DNA of 64,000 nt from Rachicladosporium sp. CCFEE 5018 (GCA_002077045.2 KZ111161.1:490059-554058), one strand, 5' to 3'. Shown: positions 22,617 through 33,716, counted from the first letter of the stretch. Program-made: numbers and translations. The notes: generated from the sequence alone by a model not told the origin.

Positions 22617-23030
22617 CTACTTCTTAATACAGTTGCCCAGATTGTTCGGGTTGGGCTGGTCGCAGAACTTCTCGCAACCCTGCACTCTTGGGCAAGAGTT
22701 GCTCACCCCCGTGCATGCAACAGCGACGCACTGGTTTGCTCTCTTCTCAAGCTAGCACACCTGTCAGGAATGCCATCTCTGCTTCAGCCCATGAGCCAAC
22801 TTACGAGTGGGCTGTTAGGGCTCAAGTCTTCATCAAAGATGATGTGGGCGTTGCGCTCGGCAACGAGGGCTGTAAGGCGCGCCTAGATGAGCGTGTTAAA
22901 ATTGCAGGTATACCGTTGTATTTTGTAGCAATCCGCTCTCCCCTACCTCTGTTGCGACGTCCGCCACGGCGACCGGGGATGCGAGAGCTAGCGTCGACAT
23001 CGCGACGATGGAGAGGAGGGTGAACTTCAT
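22617..23030 (-). CDS. Small secreted cysteine-rich protein with signal peptide and Kex2-type site
   Basis: The predicted protein has 98 residues in three exons: 23030-22947, 22882-22805 and 22751-22617. The introns are 64 bp (GTAGGG...TAG) and 53 bp (GTAAGT...CTGAC...TAG), and both junctions are phase 0. Exon 1 encodes a signal peptide (MKFTLLSIVAMSTLALA). Exon 2 encodes a 26-residue linker or propeptide. Exon 3 starts LEKR, a Kex2-like dibasic site, followed by a mature domain of about 40 residues with six cysteines spaced C-x4-C-x6-C-x5-C-x3-C-x10-C, ending KK. A TATA-like ATAAAAG lies at 23111-23117. I do not recognise the family; fungal effectors and defensin-like peptides share this architecture. 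It is too fragmented to appear as one open frame. The exon 2 acceptor could also be the AG 12 nt further in. Confidence 0.68.
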
Positions 23031-24451
23031 ATTGGCGATTGGCTTGTGAATTCTGGAGGGTCTTGAATGCTGTACAAGAACATGACACTGGAGCGCGAGG
23101 GCAGGCAGTACTTTTATGGACAATGTGTCCAGCAAGGACGCGCCGCCAGGAGCAGCCTCCACGCTCTCCGCCGGCTCTGTGCCCTCCTCGCCGGTTACTG
23201 TCAAGTACACAGACTGCAGCAGAAATGTGGTCTGGTCGCTGTGTTGGTACCGACCATACGGTCATGTTCAGGCTATGCGCAGTCGGAATCCTTCGAATAA
23301 AAGCGTGGCAGTGGGCATGTACAGTATACTCCTACCAGCTGCAGCCACGGAGCACACTGCGGATGCGACCATGCTCCGACGTCGAGAATCATGCGGGTGA
23401 AGTGTCCCGTGCCGTGGTGGGGCCAATGAAGTCCGCATCTGAAGCGAACCAACAATAGTTATAGTGCCCAGGAACGCCGCATGGCACAGTATGCCGGGGA
23501 TGCTGCTAATAGGGAGGTGCACTTTATCCATGAAAGTGAGCAGCATGAAGAATGTCAATGGCAATGCTCAGAAAGGGAAACGGACAAGTGTGGAAGCGGG
23601 GAAATGAAAGGAAATCACATCATACGTATCCAGCATGACGCAGGGGACTTGCACAGTGGTAGGCCGCATTACCGTATCCCCGCGGATGTGAGCCACGCGA
23701 CATGCTCCTGAGCGTAGGCCATGTGCTCGGAATCCTCGTGAAGGGTTCCTAGGAGGAGTTTGATAGTGTGCAATTGATACGTTATGGTAGTGGCCGTCCC
23801 AGACGCGTCTGCCAATTTTGACAGTAACGTCCCGGCTGTAGTCTTGGAAGTCAGTATCAAGACGCGAGAGACCGACAGATTTTCTTTCAGGACTTGAACC
23901 TGCGCTCCGAATCTTGACATGTAGCACTCCTAGTAGGTCGCCTCGATGGCTTCTCGTGGTGCAATGGATCGACACTACAAGGGGTAAGGCCAGCAAGTAG
24001 CAAGCTCGCCCGCAGTTGCCAATAGCGCGGGTTGGGTTGGGCTTCCGATGTCCATCCTTTACGCGCATGCGCGACTCCAGATCGTTGCGGCGAAGGCCGT
24101 CTTCGAGAGTGCGGTGCGAGTCTGGCGCCGACGCCTTCCTCTGAACAGTTGGCGGCTCTGTATGGGGTCCAAGAATCAAGTTCTCGACTCCTCGGGCGAG
24201 CGCAGTCCGTGGGAGAGCTCATCATCTTCGAGTCCCATTCCTTGTGAGTTGGCCAGAAGAGTCTCGCTCTCAATGCCATAGTACATGCTTCTGCTGCGAT
24301 CCGCACACTCCTTCTGGAATCACTTGTTTGCGCTCACCACAGAGATTTGACTGCACGCTGTCAAATTGACCTTGAGTGAGGATTCTCTCACAGCCATGTT
24401 CCGCATAGGCTTTGCCCTATCATAGCGTCCAAGTGGCGATGTGTCCCTCAC
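23031..24451. other. Long intergenic region
   Basis: 1421 bp lie between the cysteine-rich gene and bL33m, on the 5' side of the first and the 3' side of the second. Several open frames exist (for example 23568-24179, minus) but none shows a family motif, splice support or typical composition. Apart from the TATA-like site of the cysteine-rich gene nothing was supported. Confidence 0.45.
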
Positions 24452-24801
24452 TCACTTGCCACCTCGCTTTTGTTCTAAAAATAGCACCTTCTTCTTGACT
24501 AAAGCAGACTGTTAGGTGTGACCGTGAGAGTCTGTCTGATCGCTGACATACCAACGGGGTCGTATTTGAGCATGCTCAGCGGGCGGTGAGTACGTGGTCG
24601 TCTGAAGGTCATCTAAAAGCGCCTTGAGTCAGGCCGAGCTCCCAGTGAACGCAGGTTCATGGTGAGATACTTACGAAGAATCCGGTCTGAGCCATGGAGA
24701 GGATGCGAACGGCGATTGTCCTAGACTTTGCTGTGGCGGTGTCAGCGAGCTCTCAGTTGCAGCAACGGTGACCGAGTCGCAGACGTACCTTTCTTCGCCA
24801 T
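24452..24801 (-). CDS. Mitochondrial large-subunit ribosomal protein bL33m
   Basis: The predicted protein has 58 residues in four exons: 24801-24789 (13 nt), 24730-24675, 24612-24552 and 24498-24452. The introns are 58, 62 and 53 bp with GTACGT, GTAAGT and GTATGT donors. The spliced product begins MAKKAKSRTIAVRILSMA and contains RPRTHRPLSMLKYDP and KKKVLFLE, the hallmarks of bL33 proteins (yeast Mrpl39). The protein sits in the large subunit of the mitoribosome near the tRNA exit site. The usual zinc-binding cysteines of some bacterial L33 proteins are absent, as is typical of mitochondrial forms. No single exon is long enough to be seen as an ORF. It is divergent from PEX11. Confidence 0.9.
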
Positions 24802-25102
24802 GGCCGTGTGCGATGTAGCTGTTTGCCGTGCGACTGTGGTGAAGTCAAGGATGCCCAAAGTCATCAATCGCGTGCTCATCACGTGCACGGCGGTCGTCAC
24901 TTCCGTCTCGGCAAATTCCGCACCTACTTGCCGAGGCAGCTCACATGCCGTGATCGCGCTGAACGACAGCTGATGTTCACGACGTATCTGACGTTGTTTC
25001 ACTCCTGGAATAAATAGAGAACAGACTTCAGTACTTGAGCCGCTCAGGATACTTGGTTGTAGCCCATACTTATAGCTCATCGAGTCCCCAGACAGAGCCA
25101 CA
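24802..25102. promoter_or_regulatory. Divergent promoter, bL33m / PEX11
   Basis: 301 bp separate the two start codons. A TAAATAG element lies near 25011-25017 and a CTTATAG element near 25069-25075; either could serve as a TATA box. This is inference from sequence only. Confidence 0.4.
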
Positions 25103-25922
25103 ATGGTCGCCGACGCCCTTATCTACCACCCGGCAGTGAGCCACTACAACAAGTTTGTTGCAATGACCAGTGCGTTGATCTTGAGTGTCGAGTCACCCCT
25201 CACGATACTAATTGATCCTCCTCAGTCGGCCGCGACAAAGCTCTACGTACGATACAATACTTCGCCCGCTTCCTCGCCTGGTACACCTACCGAACAAACC
25301 ACCCTCAAGCAACCGTAGACCTATACACCAATGTCAAGAAGAACTTTGGCAGCGTGCGCAAGGCCATGCGCCTGACAAAGTTTGTCGAGCACTTCAAAGC
25401 CGCGGCCGTAGCCTCAGATTCCCAGACCTCGGACCCGGTTGTGAAGTACCTCGCAGTAGGACGACAGCTGGGCTATGCCTTCTACATGCTGTTTGACAAC
25501 TTGACGTACCCAGACCATGTGGGGATCAGGAAATTCGAGGGTGCAGCGAGGTTGCAGAAGGAGGCTTATCGCGCTTGGTTGGTGGGGCTGTCATGCAATG
25601 TCGCGGCAGGCATTTACGCATTGTGGAACCTGAGGGAGCAGACGAAGATCAAGTTGGCGGATCAGAACGATGCGGAGAAGACTGTGGAGGTCAAGAAGCT
25701 GGCTAAGTACGTGCGAAACATGATGAAGTAGCTGGAATTGTGTACTAATTATGACACAGGGACCGCAGCGCGACTCAGCTACAGCTGATCTCCGATCTTT
25801 GCGACATGACTGTGCCAAGCAGCGCACTTGGATACGCAAACTTGGATGATGGCATTGTCGGGCTTGCAGGCACACTTAGCAGTTTGATCGGGTTGTACGC
25901 TGCATGGGCGAAGGCGGCATAG
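25103..25922 (+). CDS. PEX11: Peroxisomal membrane protein PEX11
   Basis: The predicted protein has 236 residues in three exons: 25103-25169, 25226-25706 and 25760-25922 (introns of 56 and 53 bp). Features of the Pex11 family are the N-terminal YHPAVSHYNKFVAMTIGRDKALRTIQYFARFLAWY, given here only as its ends YHPAV and RFLAWY, then the KNFGSVRKAMRLTKF amphipathic segment and VKYLAVGRQLGYAFYMLFDN. The C-terminus is hydrophobic and ends YAAWAKAA, close to the family ending. PEX11 remodels and elongates the peroxisomal membrane before fission. Fission is done by dynamin-family proteins, although the dynamin-like genes in this window are not of the Dnm1/Vps1 type. Confidence 0.92.
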
Positions 25923-26063
25923 ATAGTGTTACCTGAGCGCAAGTCGCAGATCCCGTCAGTTTTCATACCAGCTTGTAGCGGCGTCTATGGGGGATATATC
26001 GATTCATTGGCACAGCCGCTATACCGTGTTTCAACAGCACCATGACCGCAGCTTCCGATTTGG

Positions 26064-27017
26064 TTATGCGGATACTTTGGCGGCGGCATCTACGACAGCC
26101 TCAATATTGCCTTCGAGATCAGTTCCCACCGCCCTCTCCAAGACCATGACGTAAGCCCTTCTCTTGCGCTGCTCCTCATCTGCTCCTGCCAGCTCGACCT
26201 TTTTGATAGCTTTCCAATTCGCCTTGATCAGCTCGACAAGGTCGCTCGGATCTTGAGGCAACCCAAGCTTCCTCAGACTGTCTGCCGTCTTGCCATCAAC
26301 GTTGGGATATGCCGATGGCCATTGCCATTGCACCCGCCGGAAGAAGATATTCAAGCCGGTCTCCCCGACGCCCTTGATGCTAGACTTGAGTATCTTCAGC
26401 TCTTCCTCCATCTCGTCTCCACCTTTGTCGTGCACTCCGGCTAGCGATTTGCCTTCGTTGTCTGATGTGGACGCGAATTTATCGAGAATAACATCCGCCA
26501 GCCCGCCGATCTGCTTCGCAGTCTTGTCTTTGTGCTGCGTCCTTGCATCCCAGAGTGCTTGATGCTGTTTCTCAGCACCCGCAGTCTGCGTCGCCTTCGC
26601 AGAGTTGAAGCTGTACGGTCCATTGAGAACAGTACGGATCGCCCGCATGCCCAATCGATGTGAGATCGGTCGCGAGAGAATCACTGCGCTCAGAAGCTCT
26701 TCCCACGGATTGAGGGCTGTCAGACTGTACGTTCGAAGCTTAGAGTCGCTAGTATCATCTTCCGGGCTTGAGTGCTTCAAGGCATCTTCCGAAAGCAGGA
26801 AGCTCAGAAGCTGAGCATGTGTCGGCGCGGATTTGGCTCCACGCGCTGACTTGCGCGCGCCTTGCGACTCAGGTGCTGTGTCTGCTTTGCGCTTCTTCGA
26901 CTTCGTTGGCGCCTTGATCTCGGTGACGCCGTCGGTCTTTGGAGGGTCGTCGACCTTTCCGCCGGGAGCATCATCGGTTTTGGACTTCTTCGCAGAGGTC
27001 CCTTTCTTGGGAGGCAT
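26064..27017 (-). CDS. HhH-fold (DNA-glycosylase-like) nuclear protein, probably without lyase activity
   Basis: This is a single-exon protein of 317 residues starting MPPKKGTSAKKSK. The first 85 residues are basic with SV40-like stretches (KSKKRK) and likely disordered. Residues about 90-285 resemble the endonuclease III/HhH-GPD fold, with a helix-hairpin-helix-like segment KGVGETGLNIFFRRV followed by the strand NVDGKTADSLRKLGLP. In bifunctional glycosylases a catalytic Lys follows the hairpin Gly (GVGRKTA). Here that place is ETG, while an Asp is kept in NVDGKT. A base-excision or structural DNA-binding role is inferred. The start is the ATG with a consensus-like basic N-terminus. Confidence 0.6.
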   Translation of the reverse strand: MPPKKGTSAKKSKTDDAPGGKVDDPPKTDGVTEIKAPTKSKKRKADTAPESQGARKSARGAKSAPTHAQLLSFLLSEDALKHSSPEDDTSDSKLRTYSLTALNPWEELLSAVILSRPISHRLGMRAIRTVLNGPYSFNSAKATQTAGAEKQHQALWDARTQHKDKTAKQIGGLADVILDKFASTSDNEGKSLAGVHDKGGDEMEEELKILKSSIKGVGETGLNIFFRRVQWQWPSAYPNVDGKTADSLRKLGLPQDPSDLVELIKANWKAIKKVELAGADEEQRKRRAYVMVLERAVGTDLEGNIEAVVDAAAKVSA

Positions 27018-27500
27018 GATTGACTTATAGTAAAGGGGTGATAGGACGTCGTATACACAACTGAGAAATATGGAAATATTACCTCGGTAGGCACACATCT
27101 CATCACCTCTTCCCCTGCTCCAATGTCATGTCATACAAGCTTTGGGTCGTGATGTCAGCGGCTCTTCTCTGGAGCCCGGCTGGGAAACATCATGATCAAC
27201 ACTGACGCGATGGAACAGGTGCTGGACAACGGATGATCGTTTCATTTCCAGCACTGGAAGTGCGGTGTTGTGACGAGTGGACTTGTGTAGTGACAAGCAA
27301 GCAAGCTGCATTGCCATTCTGTAGCAGCATTGGAGCTCAAGGTCACGTGTTGCGCGTTCTGGTCGCGTTCACTAATCCGCTTTTGGTGACTTGCAGGCCT
27401 TCACATCACCCACATCTTCCAGCCAGGCATTCGGGATACTAATCTCGGCATTCGTTTGTCTGACCCGGTACCGTTCTTATCACGAAGCGAACATCTCTTA
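27018..27500. promoter_or_regulatory. Divergent intergenic region, HhH protein / SNF2 ATPase
   Basis: 483 bp contain both promoters. Nothing more specific was recognised. Confidence 0.45.
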
Positions 27501-30457
27501 ATGACGCTCAAGCAAGGGACTGGCAACAAGATGGCGGCTCCTACGAGTGACGGGAAGAGGAAGCGCGTCGATGTTGACCTCACAGACGACGATCATGCTG
27601 CGAAGCACGCCAGACCGTCGCCAGCACCTCCCACTTCAAGTCGAGCCCCAATCAGTCGCACCTCATCGTACAATGCCGTTGCAAGAAGGTGAGTCGATCC
27701 TCGATGGAGTCATTAGCTTGACTAACGGTCCATCACAGCAATGATCTCTCTGGTAGCACACATAGTCACGCCGAACGTACAGCTTGGCTTGCAGCACCCG
27801 ATGAAGACGAAGAAGACGTCGATGAGATCCTGGGTTCCACTCAGGACAACACTGGCGAAGGCACTGATCAGCTCCAGCATTACGGAGATGTCGAGACCAA
27901 GATCGTTGGCTGCCAGTATTATCGTGGCTTCGCATCGCCCGGAGAGGTGATCTTGATCCGCCGTGAACCAGGAAATCCATATGACAGTAATGCTATACGC
28001 ATCGACAATGTCGGCCAAACTCAGATCGGCCACATCCCACGTAGGATGGCCGAGAAGCTTGCGCAGTACATCGACAATCGCTGGGCTCATGTTGAGGGCA
28101 AGCTTGCCGGCAGTGTTGGCCAATTTGATTGTCCTATCAGAGTCGCAATGTACGGCCCTGACCCTGCTTCCGACGAAGGTCAGCGACTTATTGCGAAGAT
28201 GAAGGCCGACAGATTGCCTATCAGAGCTCTGCAAGAAGCCGAACGCGCTGAGAAGCAACGCGAGAAAGATCGGCAGGCAGCTGCCAAAGCTCGCGAAAGG
28301 GAAGCAAAGCGTCGCCGTGCAGAAGCACTTCGCGCGGCAAGCGGTGGCAAAGGTGGTCGTGGAGTGACCAACGCTAGCAGTCAATACGCCAATCAATCGA
28401 CGCCCGATGGCGACAGCACCCCACCGGTCATGGATGATATCTTGGAGGCGTCACAGCGCTTCAATCCACGCGAGGCAAGCCAGACCGCCGAACAGCTAGG
28501 TGCTAATGAAGCAGCACTGAAAGACATGCCCATGGCTACGCAACCTAATGGTATCAGGACGAAGATGCTACCCTACCAGCTGCAGGCTCTACATTGGCTG
28601 CTGCAGCAAGAAAGTCCGCCGACGCCGGGCGCTGCAGACTCCGAGGCCGTCCAATTGTGGAGACAACATGACACGAAACAGGGTGCCTATACCAATCTTG
28701 CCACGAATTACTCGGCTCAGGGAGCGCCCCCTTTGGCTAGCGGAGGCATACTTGCCGACGATATGGGCCTGGGTAAGACTCTAGAGATGATCTCACTGCT
28801 TCTCGCCGGTACTGCAGCCGACGACTCCACCTCCACTACACTGATAGTAGCACCGCTAAGTGTGATGTCGAACTGGAGCAACCAGATCAAGCGTCATATC
28901 AAGCAGAGCCATGCACTCAGGGTCTACACGTACCATGGGGCTGGACGTGTGAGTATGAAGGCGACTGACTTCGCCGAGTACGATGTAGTCATCACTACGT
29001 ATGGTACCCTCGCGTCAGACTACATGCCTAGCAAGGGCAAGAAGCCTGTAAGCGAATTGCGCGCAAACGGCTTATACAGCATGAATTGGCGCCGCATCAT
29101 TCTCGACGAAGGTCATACTGTGCGCAATCCACAGTCGAAGGGCGCTGCTGCGGTGACGGCGGTCAAAGCAAAGAGTCGCTGGGTGCTTACTGGCACGCCG
29201 ATCATCAATTCTCTGCGTGATCTGTATAGTCTCCTTCGATTTATCGGCATCTCCGGCGGCTTGGAGACACTCGAGGTGTTCAACAGTGTCCTCGTACGTC
29301 CGTTGAAGAACGGCAGCCCCGAAGCGTCAGTATTACTGAGAGCCATCATGATCGCGTTTACGCTTCGGCGCAAGAAGGAAATGAACTTCATCAACCTCGA
29401 CCTGCCGCCGCTGGAGGAGTACAAGCACATGGTCGACCTCACTGCGAAAGAGCGTGAGAGGTATGAGGCCTTTACAAAGGAAGCCCAGGGCATGCTGCAA
29501 AGGTTTCAGAAAGCTGAAGCAGGGAAGTCCCAAGCTTATCAGTCACTCCTCGAGATATTGCTTCGCATGCGGCAATGCTGCAATCATTGGCAGCTATGTC
29601 CCGAGCGCGTACAGAGCGTCATGAAGCAACTGGAAGAACAAGGCATCGTGACGCTCAATGAAGAGACTAAGAAAGGTCTGCAAGATCTGTTGCAACTCAA
29701 TATTGAGTCGCAAGAGGACTGTGCCATCTGCCTCGAGACGTTGCACGACCCTAAGATCACTCTTTGTGGTCATTCCTTCGGCAATGAATGTATCAGCAAG
29801 GTGATCGAGACACAGCACAAATGTCCGATGTGCCGGGCAGTGCTCGAAGATGAGAGCAGCTTGGTGTCGCCCGCCAACGACTGCGGCGACGATTTGAAAG
29901 ACAGCACTATGGACCTCAACGCTTCAAGCAGCAAACTCGAGAGCATGATGTCGATCCTCGGCGCCACCAAGGAGAAGAAGGAGAAGACAATCATCTTTTC
30001 ACAGTGGACCAGATTCCTCGACATCGTCGAAGCGCGTCTTCATCGCGATGGGTACAAGTACTGTCGCATAGACGGCACGATGTCAGCTCAGAAACGCGAT
30101 GCTGCGCTCCATGCTCTCGAGAACGACAGCGGCACGACGGTCATGCTTGCTTCTCTCGGCGTCTGCGCAGTCGGTCTGAACTTGACAGCTGCCAACCAGA
30201 TCGTCCTCTCAGACTCCTGGTGGGCGCCGGCCATCGAGGATCAAGCCGTTGACCGCGTCCATCGGCTTGGACAGACTAGAGCTTGCCGCGTCTTCCGCTT
30301 AGTGGCCGAGAAGACGATCGAAGATCAGGTCTTGACGATTCAGCAGGAGAAGAGGAAGCTGATGCGTCTTGCTTTTGGAGAGAAGAGCGGCAAGCGTGAT
30401 CAAGTAAAGCAGGGGAGGTTGGCAGACATTCAAAGGCTGCTGAACACAGGTGCCTGA
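27501..30457 (+). CDS. HIRAN-SNF2-RING ATPase, Rad5/HLTF-like
   Basis: The predicted protein has 968 residues in two exons: 27501-27688 and 27739-30457 (50-bp intron). The order is a short basic N-terminus, a HIRAN domain at about 115-205 (VGCQYYRGFASPGE to IGHIPRRMAEKL), the SNF2 ATPase with Walker A DDMGLGKT near 402 and DEGH in motif II, a C3HC4 RING finger near 723-762 (CAICLETL to CPMCRAVL), and the C-terminal helicase lobe ending VHRLGQTRACRVFRLV. This is the layout of Rad5/HLTF, a ubiquitin ligase and fork-remodelling translocase that polyubiquitinates PCNA in post-replication repair. The RING lies inside the SNF2 insertion, as expected. The ATG at 27531 has a better Kozak context and is an alternative start. 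Confidence 0.88.
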
Positions 30458-31197
30458 GCTGGGCTCGACTCGTGTGCGCTTCGCTACAAGATATCAGGGA
30501 GAGCTTGCCGGGTGTAAGATGAAGAGCGAACGACAGCTCGCTGAGCTCATGACATGAATGTAACCGTAGAGTAGCGCATAGATCGCGATTGCAGTGTCCG
30601 ATCGCAGTCCACGGTGAATGAAGAACCTCATCTGCAGTCCATGTCACCAGTTGTAAGAGGGCTTTCGACCTCTCAATGCAAGACCAGTGGCTATATGCTT
30701 CTGCATCTCCAAAAGATCTGAAACGGTCCTATGCTCTCGCAAGCATACCCCCCATAGCACACTTGCAATGTAACGCGCAGAAGAAAGGCTCGAGTCTCGG
30801 CCAGCAGCTCATCCGATCTTTAACACTCTCTCGGGTGCGGTATTGCACAGTGCCACCATCGTAGCTGTCCTGATAGGAGCATCTTATCCATTCCAAAAAT
30901 CTTGAGAAGTGGAGACAGGTACGACGCAGCTACGCCGCAAGATGCAATGTACACAGGGCCGCCACAAGACTCAGAGACTTTCATACATGTACGCAGGCGC
31001 GAATGGCGAAGGCGGCAGAGCACAGTCAACGACGAGCAAGCATATCGACGCGGGCCGCGATATTTCCACGCCCTACGAGTCACTGATTGTCATCCACACG
31101 AATCGTGCTTGTGAAGCTAGTATACGAGTGGAGCGGTCTGGCAACATATACTCGGCGTCAACAACTCCCCTCCTTCACCGTCCCTTCCAATTCACGC
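30458..31197. other. Intergenic region
   Basis: 740 bp separate the SNF2 gene from the 2-hydroxyacid dehydrogenase gene. Open frames that run into the next gene's exon use non-ATG starts and are not supported. Confidence 0.45.
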
Positions 31198-32405
31198 ATG
31201 GCGTCCAAGCAACACATTGTAAGCCTCGACGCCTGGGTCGAGCCACCAGAGTTCGATTTCGACCACACCTTGACTGTCATCCGGGATGGTACCGCCACAA
31301 GCAGACCAGAGCAATTGCGAGATGCTACCATCTTGATGTTCTCGGGCACGCCAGTCACACGACAAATACTTGATAACGCCCCGAATGCACGGTTGCTAGC
31401 AGCGAATGGCACAGGTGTTGATCATGTCGATGTCAATGCAGTACGTGAGAGAGGGTTGACGTTGTGCAAAGTGCCCGCACAGAACACCGACAGTGTGAGC
31501 GAGCATGCTTTCGCATTGTACTACGCTTTGAGGCGGCAGGTGTTACACATGCATCAACTGGTCATGGAGGGCAAGGAGTGGCCGATGAGGAAGACGGTGC
31601 ACGCGGAGTTCAGGCATGTGCCACGGACGAACGCTGAGGAGTTGCTGGTGAGTGTCCTCATCGAAACCGAGAACTACGCAGGCGGTTGACAGATCACTCG
31701 ATATAGTACGTACAGTCTATTTAGTGATCAATCCTATATTTCGCGAGGATTACTGACCTGCCTGATTCAGGTGTGTCATCGGCTACGGTGCTCTAGGTAA
31801 GTGAACTCCTAAGCCAGGAGGCCGCGATAGGACTGACTGTCTCAGGTGCCAATGTAGAGAAGATCGCAAAAGCGCTCCGCATGAAAGTGATCGCAGCAGA
31901 ACGTAAAGGCGCTACCGAAGTTCGGCCTGGCCGCATTCCATTTGAACAAGCTCTCCGCGATGCTACGGTCTTCGTGTTTATGACGCCGCTGAATGAGAGC
32001 ACGCGAGACATGATCGGTCTCGCAGAACTCGAAGCGATGCAGGAGAGTGCATTGCTGGTGAATGTCGGTATGTACTCCATCTCTGTGTTCTGGAGAGCTT
32101 CCTGAACGGGGTCATTGCTGACCATGGCCGCAGGACGAGGCGGCGTGATCAACGAAGAAGCCTTAGCAGCAGCACTTCGTAACGGCACAGTCGGCGGCGC
32201 TGCTACAGACGTTTTCGCGACCGAACCTGCGACAAAAGAGTCTTGCGTGTTGCTCGACCCAACGATACCGAATCTAATCCTGTCGCCTCACATCGCATGG
32301 TACAGCCAGCAAACGATCACAAACACCCGGCAGACGATCAAGGAGAACATCGAGGGTTTCGTAGCCGGCAAGCCGCAGAATGTGGTCGTGCAGGGCACAC
32401 GTTGA
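31198..32405 (+). CDS. D-isomer-specific 2-hydroxyacid dehydrogenase
   Basis: This is an NAD(P)-dependent dehydrogenase of D-2-hydroxyacids. Clear exons are 31198-31647, 31771-31796, 31846-32067 and 32134-32405. Features are NGTGVDHVDVNAVRERG, the Rossmann loop GYGALGANVEKIAKAL, VNVGRGGVINEEAL with the substrate-binding Arg, DVFATEP, and LSPHIAWYS with the catalytic His. The first and second listed exons do not join in frame: exon 1 ends phase 0 and the next needs two more bases. A microexon inside 31648-31770 is therefore required. Two candidates are 17 nt (31693-31709) and 8 nt (31707-31714). Total length would be about 325-328 residues, normal for the family. The start is the first in-frame ATG. 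Confidence 0.8.
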
Positions 32406-32838
32406 GCGAACTGACAATACGGGCCAGAGCGTGGTACCCTCACGGGCGCAGAACCGCAAACGCCTCGTAACGGAAGACGAGGCCTTGGTCGAAGTCCGCC
32501 CAAGCACTCTTGATCGCTGTCGACGATCAATACAACGACAGCGCTGTCATCAGCGCCATGCCGTCTGTAGTGCAGACCAAAGTAGCTCAAGCATAATTGG
32601 GTTCCGGAGAAGCAGAGGTGATCTGAATAGTCTGCGCACTGGCCGACTGAGCGAGTCCTAGTAGCCTAGCCGCAGGGAGCCCGTCTTACCGCACACTACG
32701 TCCATGTAGCTCCTGCGGATCTCGCGCAGCGTTCATCTCAGACGTCCAGACTTGATCTGTCGGCTTCTCATAGTATCTCTGTGCAGTATTGATAGGCCTT
32801 TGCTGCATTGCTGCCTGCTCTCTCGTTGATATCTGCAA
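32406..32838. other. Convergent intergenic region
   Basis: 433 bp separate the 3' ends of the dehydrogenase and the Ser/Thr-rich membrane protein. No feature was recognised. Confidence 0.45.
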
Positions 32839-33716
32839 TCAGTCGTAGGTCGGCGCACTTTTCGCTGCTTGCCTGACCGAGTGCCTTCTTCGCAGACAGA
32901 ACCATCCCAGTCCGAATCCAACCAAAAGACACAGTGCACCAAGTCCCGCGCCGAACCCGATAGCCAGTCTGGTGGTGCTAGACATGCCACCAAACGTTGG
33001 AGTGCTGCCTTCAGCGCTCGCTGAAGATGTTGCCGAGCTCGAAGTCATTGATGACCTTGCTGATGTGGTCGAAGCGGCCGATAATGTCGGGGCTGTCGTA
33101 GCAGCTGAGGACGTGAGCAACGTCGTTGCCGTCGAGGATGTGATTGCCGACGATGATGAGCTCATCGATGATGTGGAAGTGAGCGTGCTACTTGCTGAAG
33201 GTGGAGTCGACGAAGCCGCCGCAACACGAATGTCAGTAATATTGAAGTAGTGGCTACTGAACTCATTGCCAGTGCTGCCCTCGCTTTTATCGAAGATCTG
33301 GAAGAAGAGACTGAAATGCAGATACTGTCAGTGACTACTCCGGCAATCTCATTTCAAAATTGCAATGAGTGCACACCTTCACCGTCTTCCAGATCAAATA
33401 ACCCCGTCAATTCCACCGGCCATGCCAAGGACGTGGACGCCAACACCTTGTCTTTCAGTGTCTGAATGCTGCTATTATCGTTCTGCCAGAGTGCGAACGA
33501 CAGACCGGTGTAGTTCGTTGCCCATTGCAAATTGATCGCGCTGCCGAGCACGTGTACATTATTGGTGCTGTAATCGTGGATCGCGCCGGGCTGCTGAGGA
33601 TTGACGAAGCAGTTATTTGCGTCCGACTTTGCCAGCACTCGAAGCGACGCGCTTAGGAACAAAAGTAACGACAGCGGTAAGGGGAGATAATGAAGCTTGA
33701 TCTCTGTAGGTACACC
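32839..33716 (-). CDS. Ser/Thr-rich single-span membrane protein, 5' end unresolved
   Basis: The last exon (33324-32839) encodes an ectodomain end (SSHYFNIT), a long Ser/Thr stem, one transmembrane helix (LGALCLLVGFGLGWFCL) and a short basic tail, like fungal wall-stress sensors and related surface proteins. The preceding exon (from at most 33716 to 33375) encodes a hydrophobic leader (LPLPLSLLLFLSASLRVLA) and a beta-rich domain with WATNYTGLSFALWQ. A 50-bp intron (33325-33374) joins EDGEG to YLHFSLFFQIFD in frame. The leader exon has no in-frame ATG: the frame starts after a stop near 33718 and the first candidate codon reads ATC. A short upstream exon (for example an ATG at 33955 with a GTGTGC donor) or loss of the start codon are both possible. 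Confidence 0.62.

Noticed and set aside
23890..23900. Reverse-strand GGTTCAAGTCC, resembling a tRNA B-box, next to a forward A-box-like TGGCTTCTCGTGG near 23947
   Set aside because: The two elements are on opposite strands and no acceptor stem pairs around either one, so no tRNA can be folded.
23568..24179. 203-codon minus-strand frame
   Set aside because: No recognisable domain, basic and Arg-rich composition, and no ortholog pattern; likely chance.
32972..33250. Acidic plus-strand frame rich in Asp, Val and Glu
   Set aside because: It is the antisense of the Ser/Thr-rich stem of the membrane protein.
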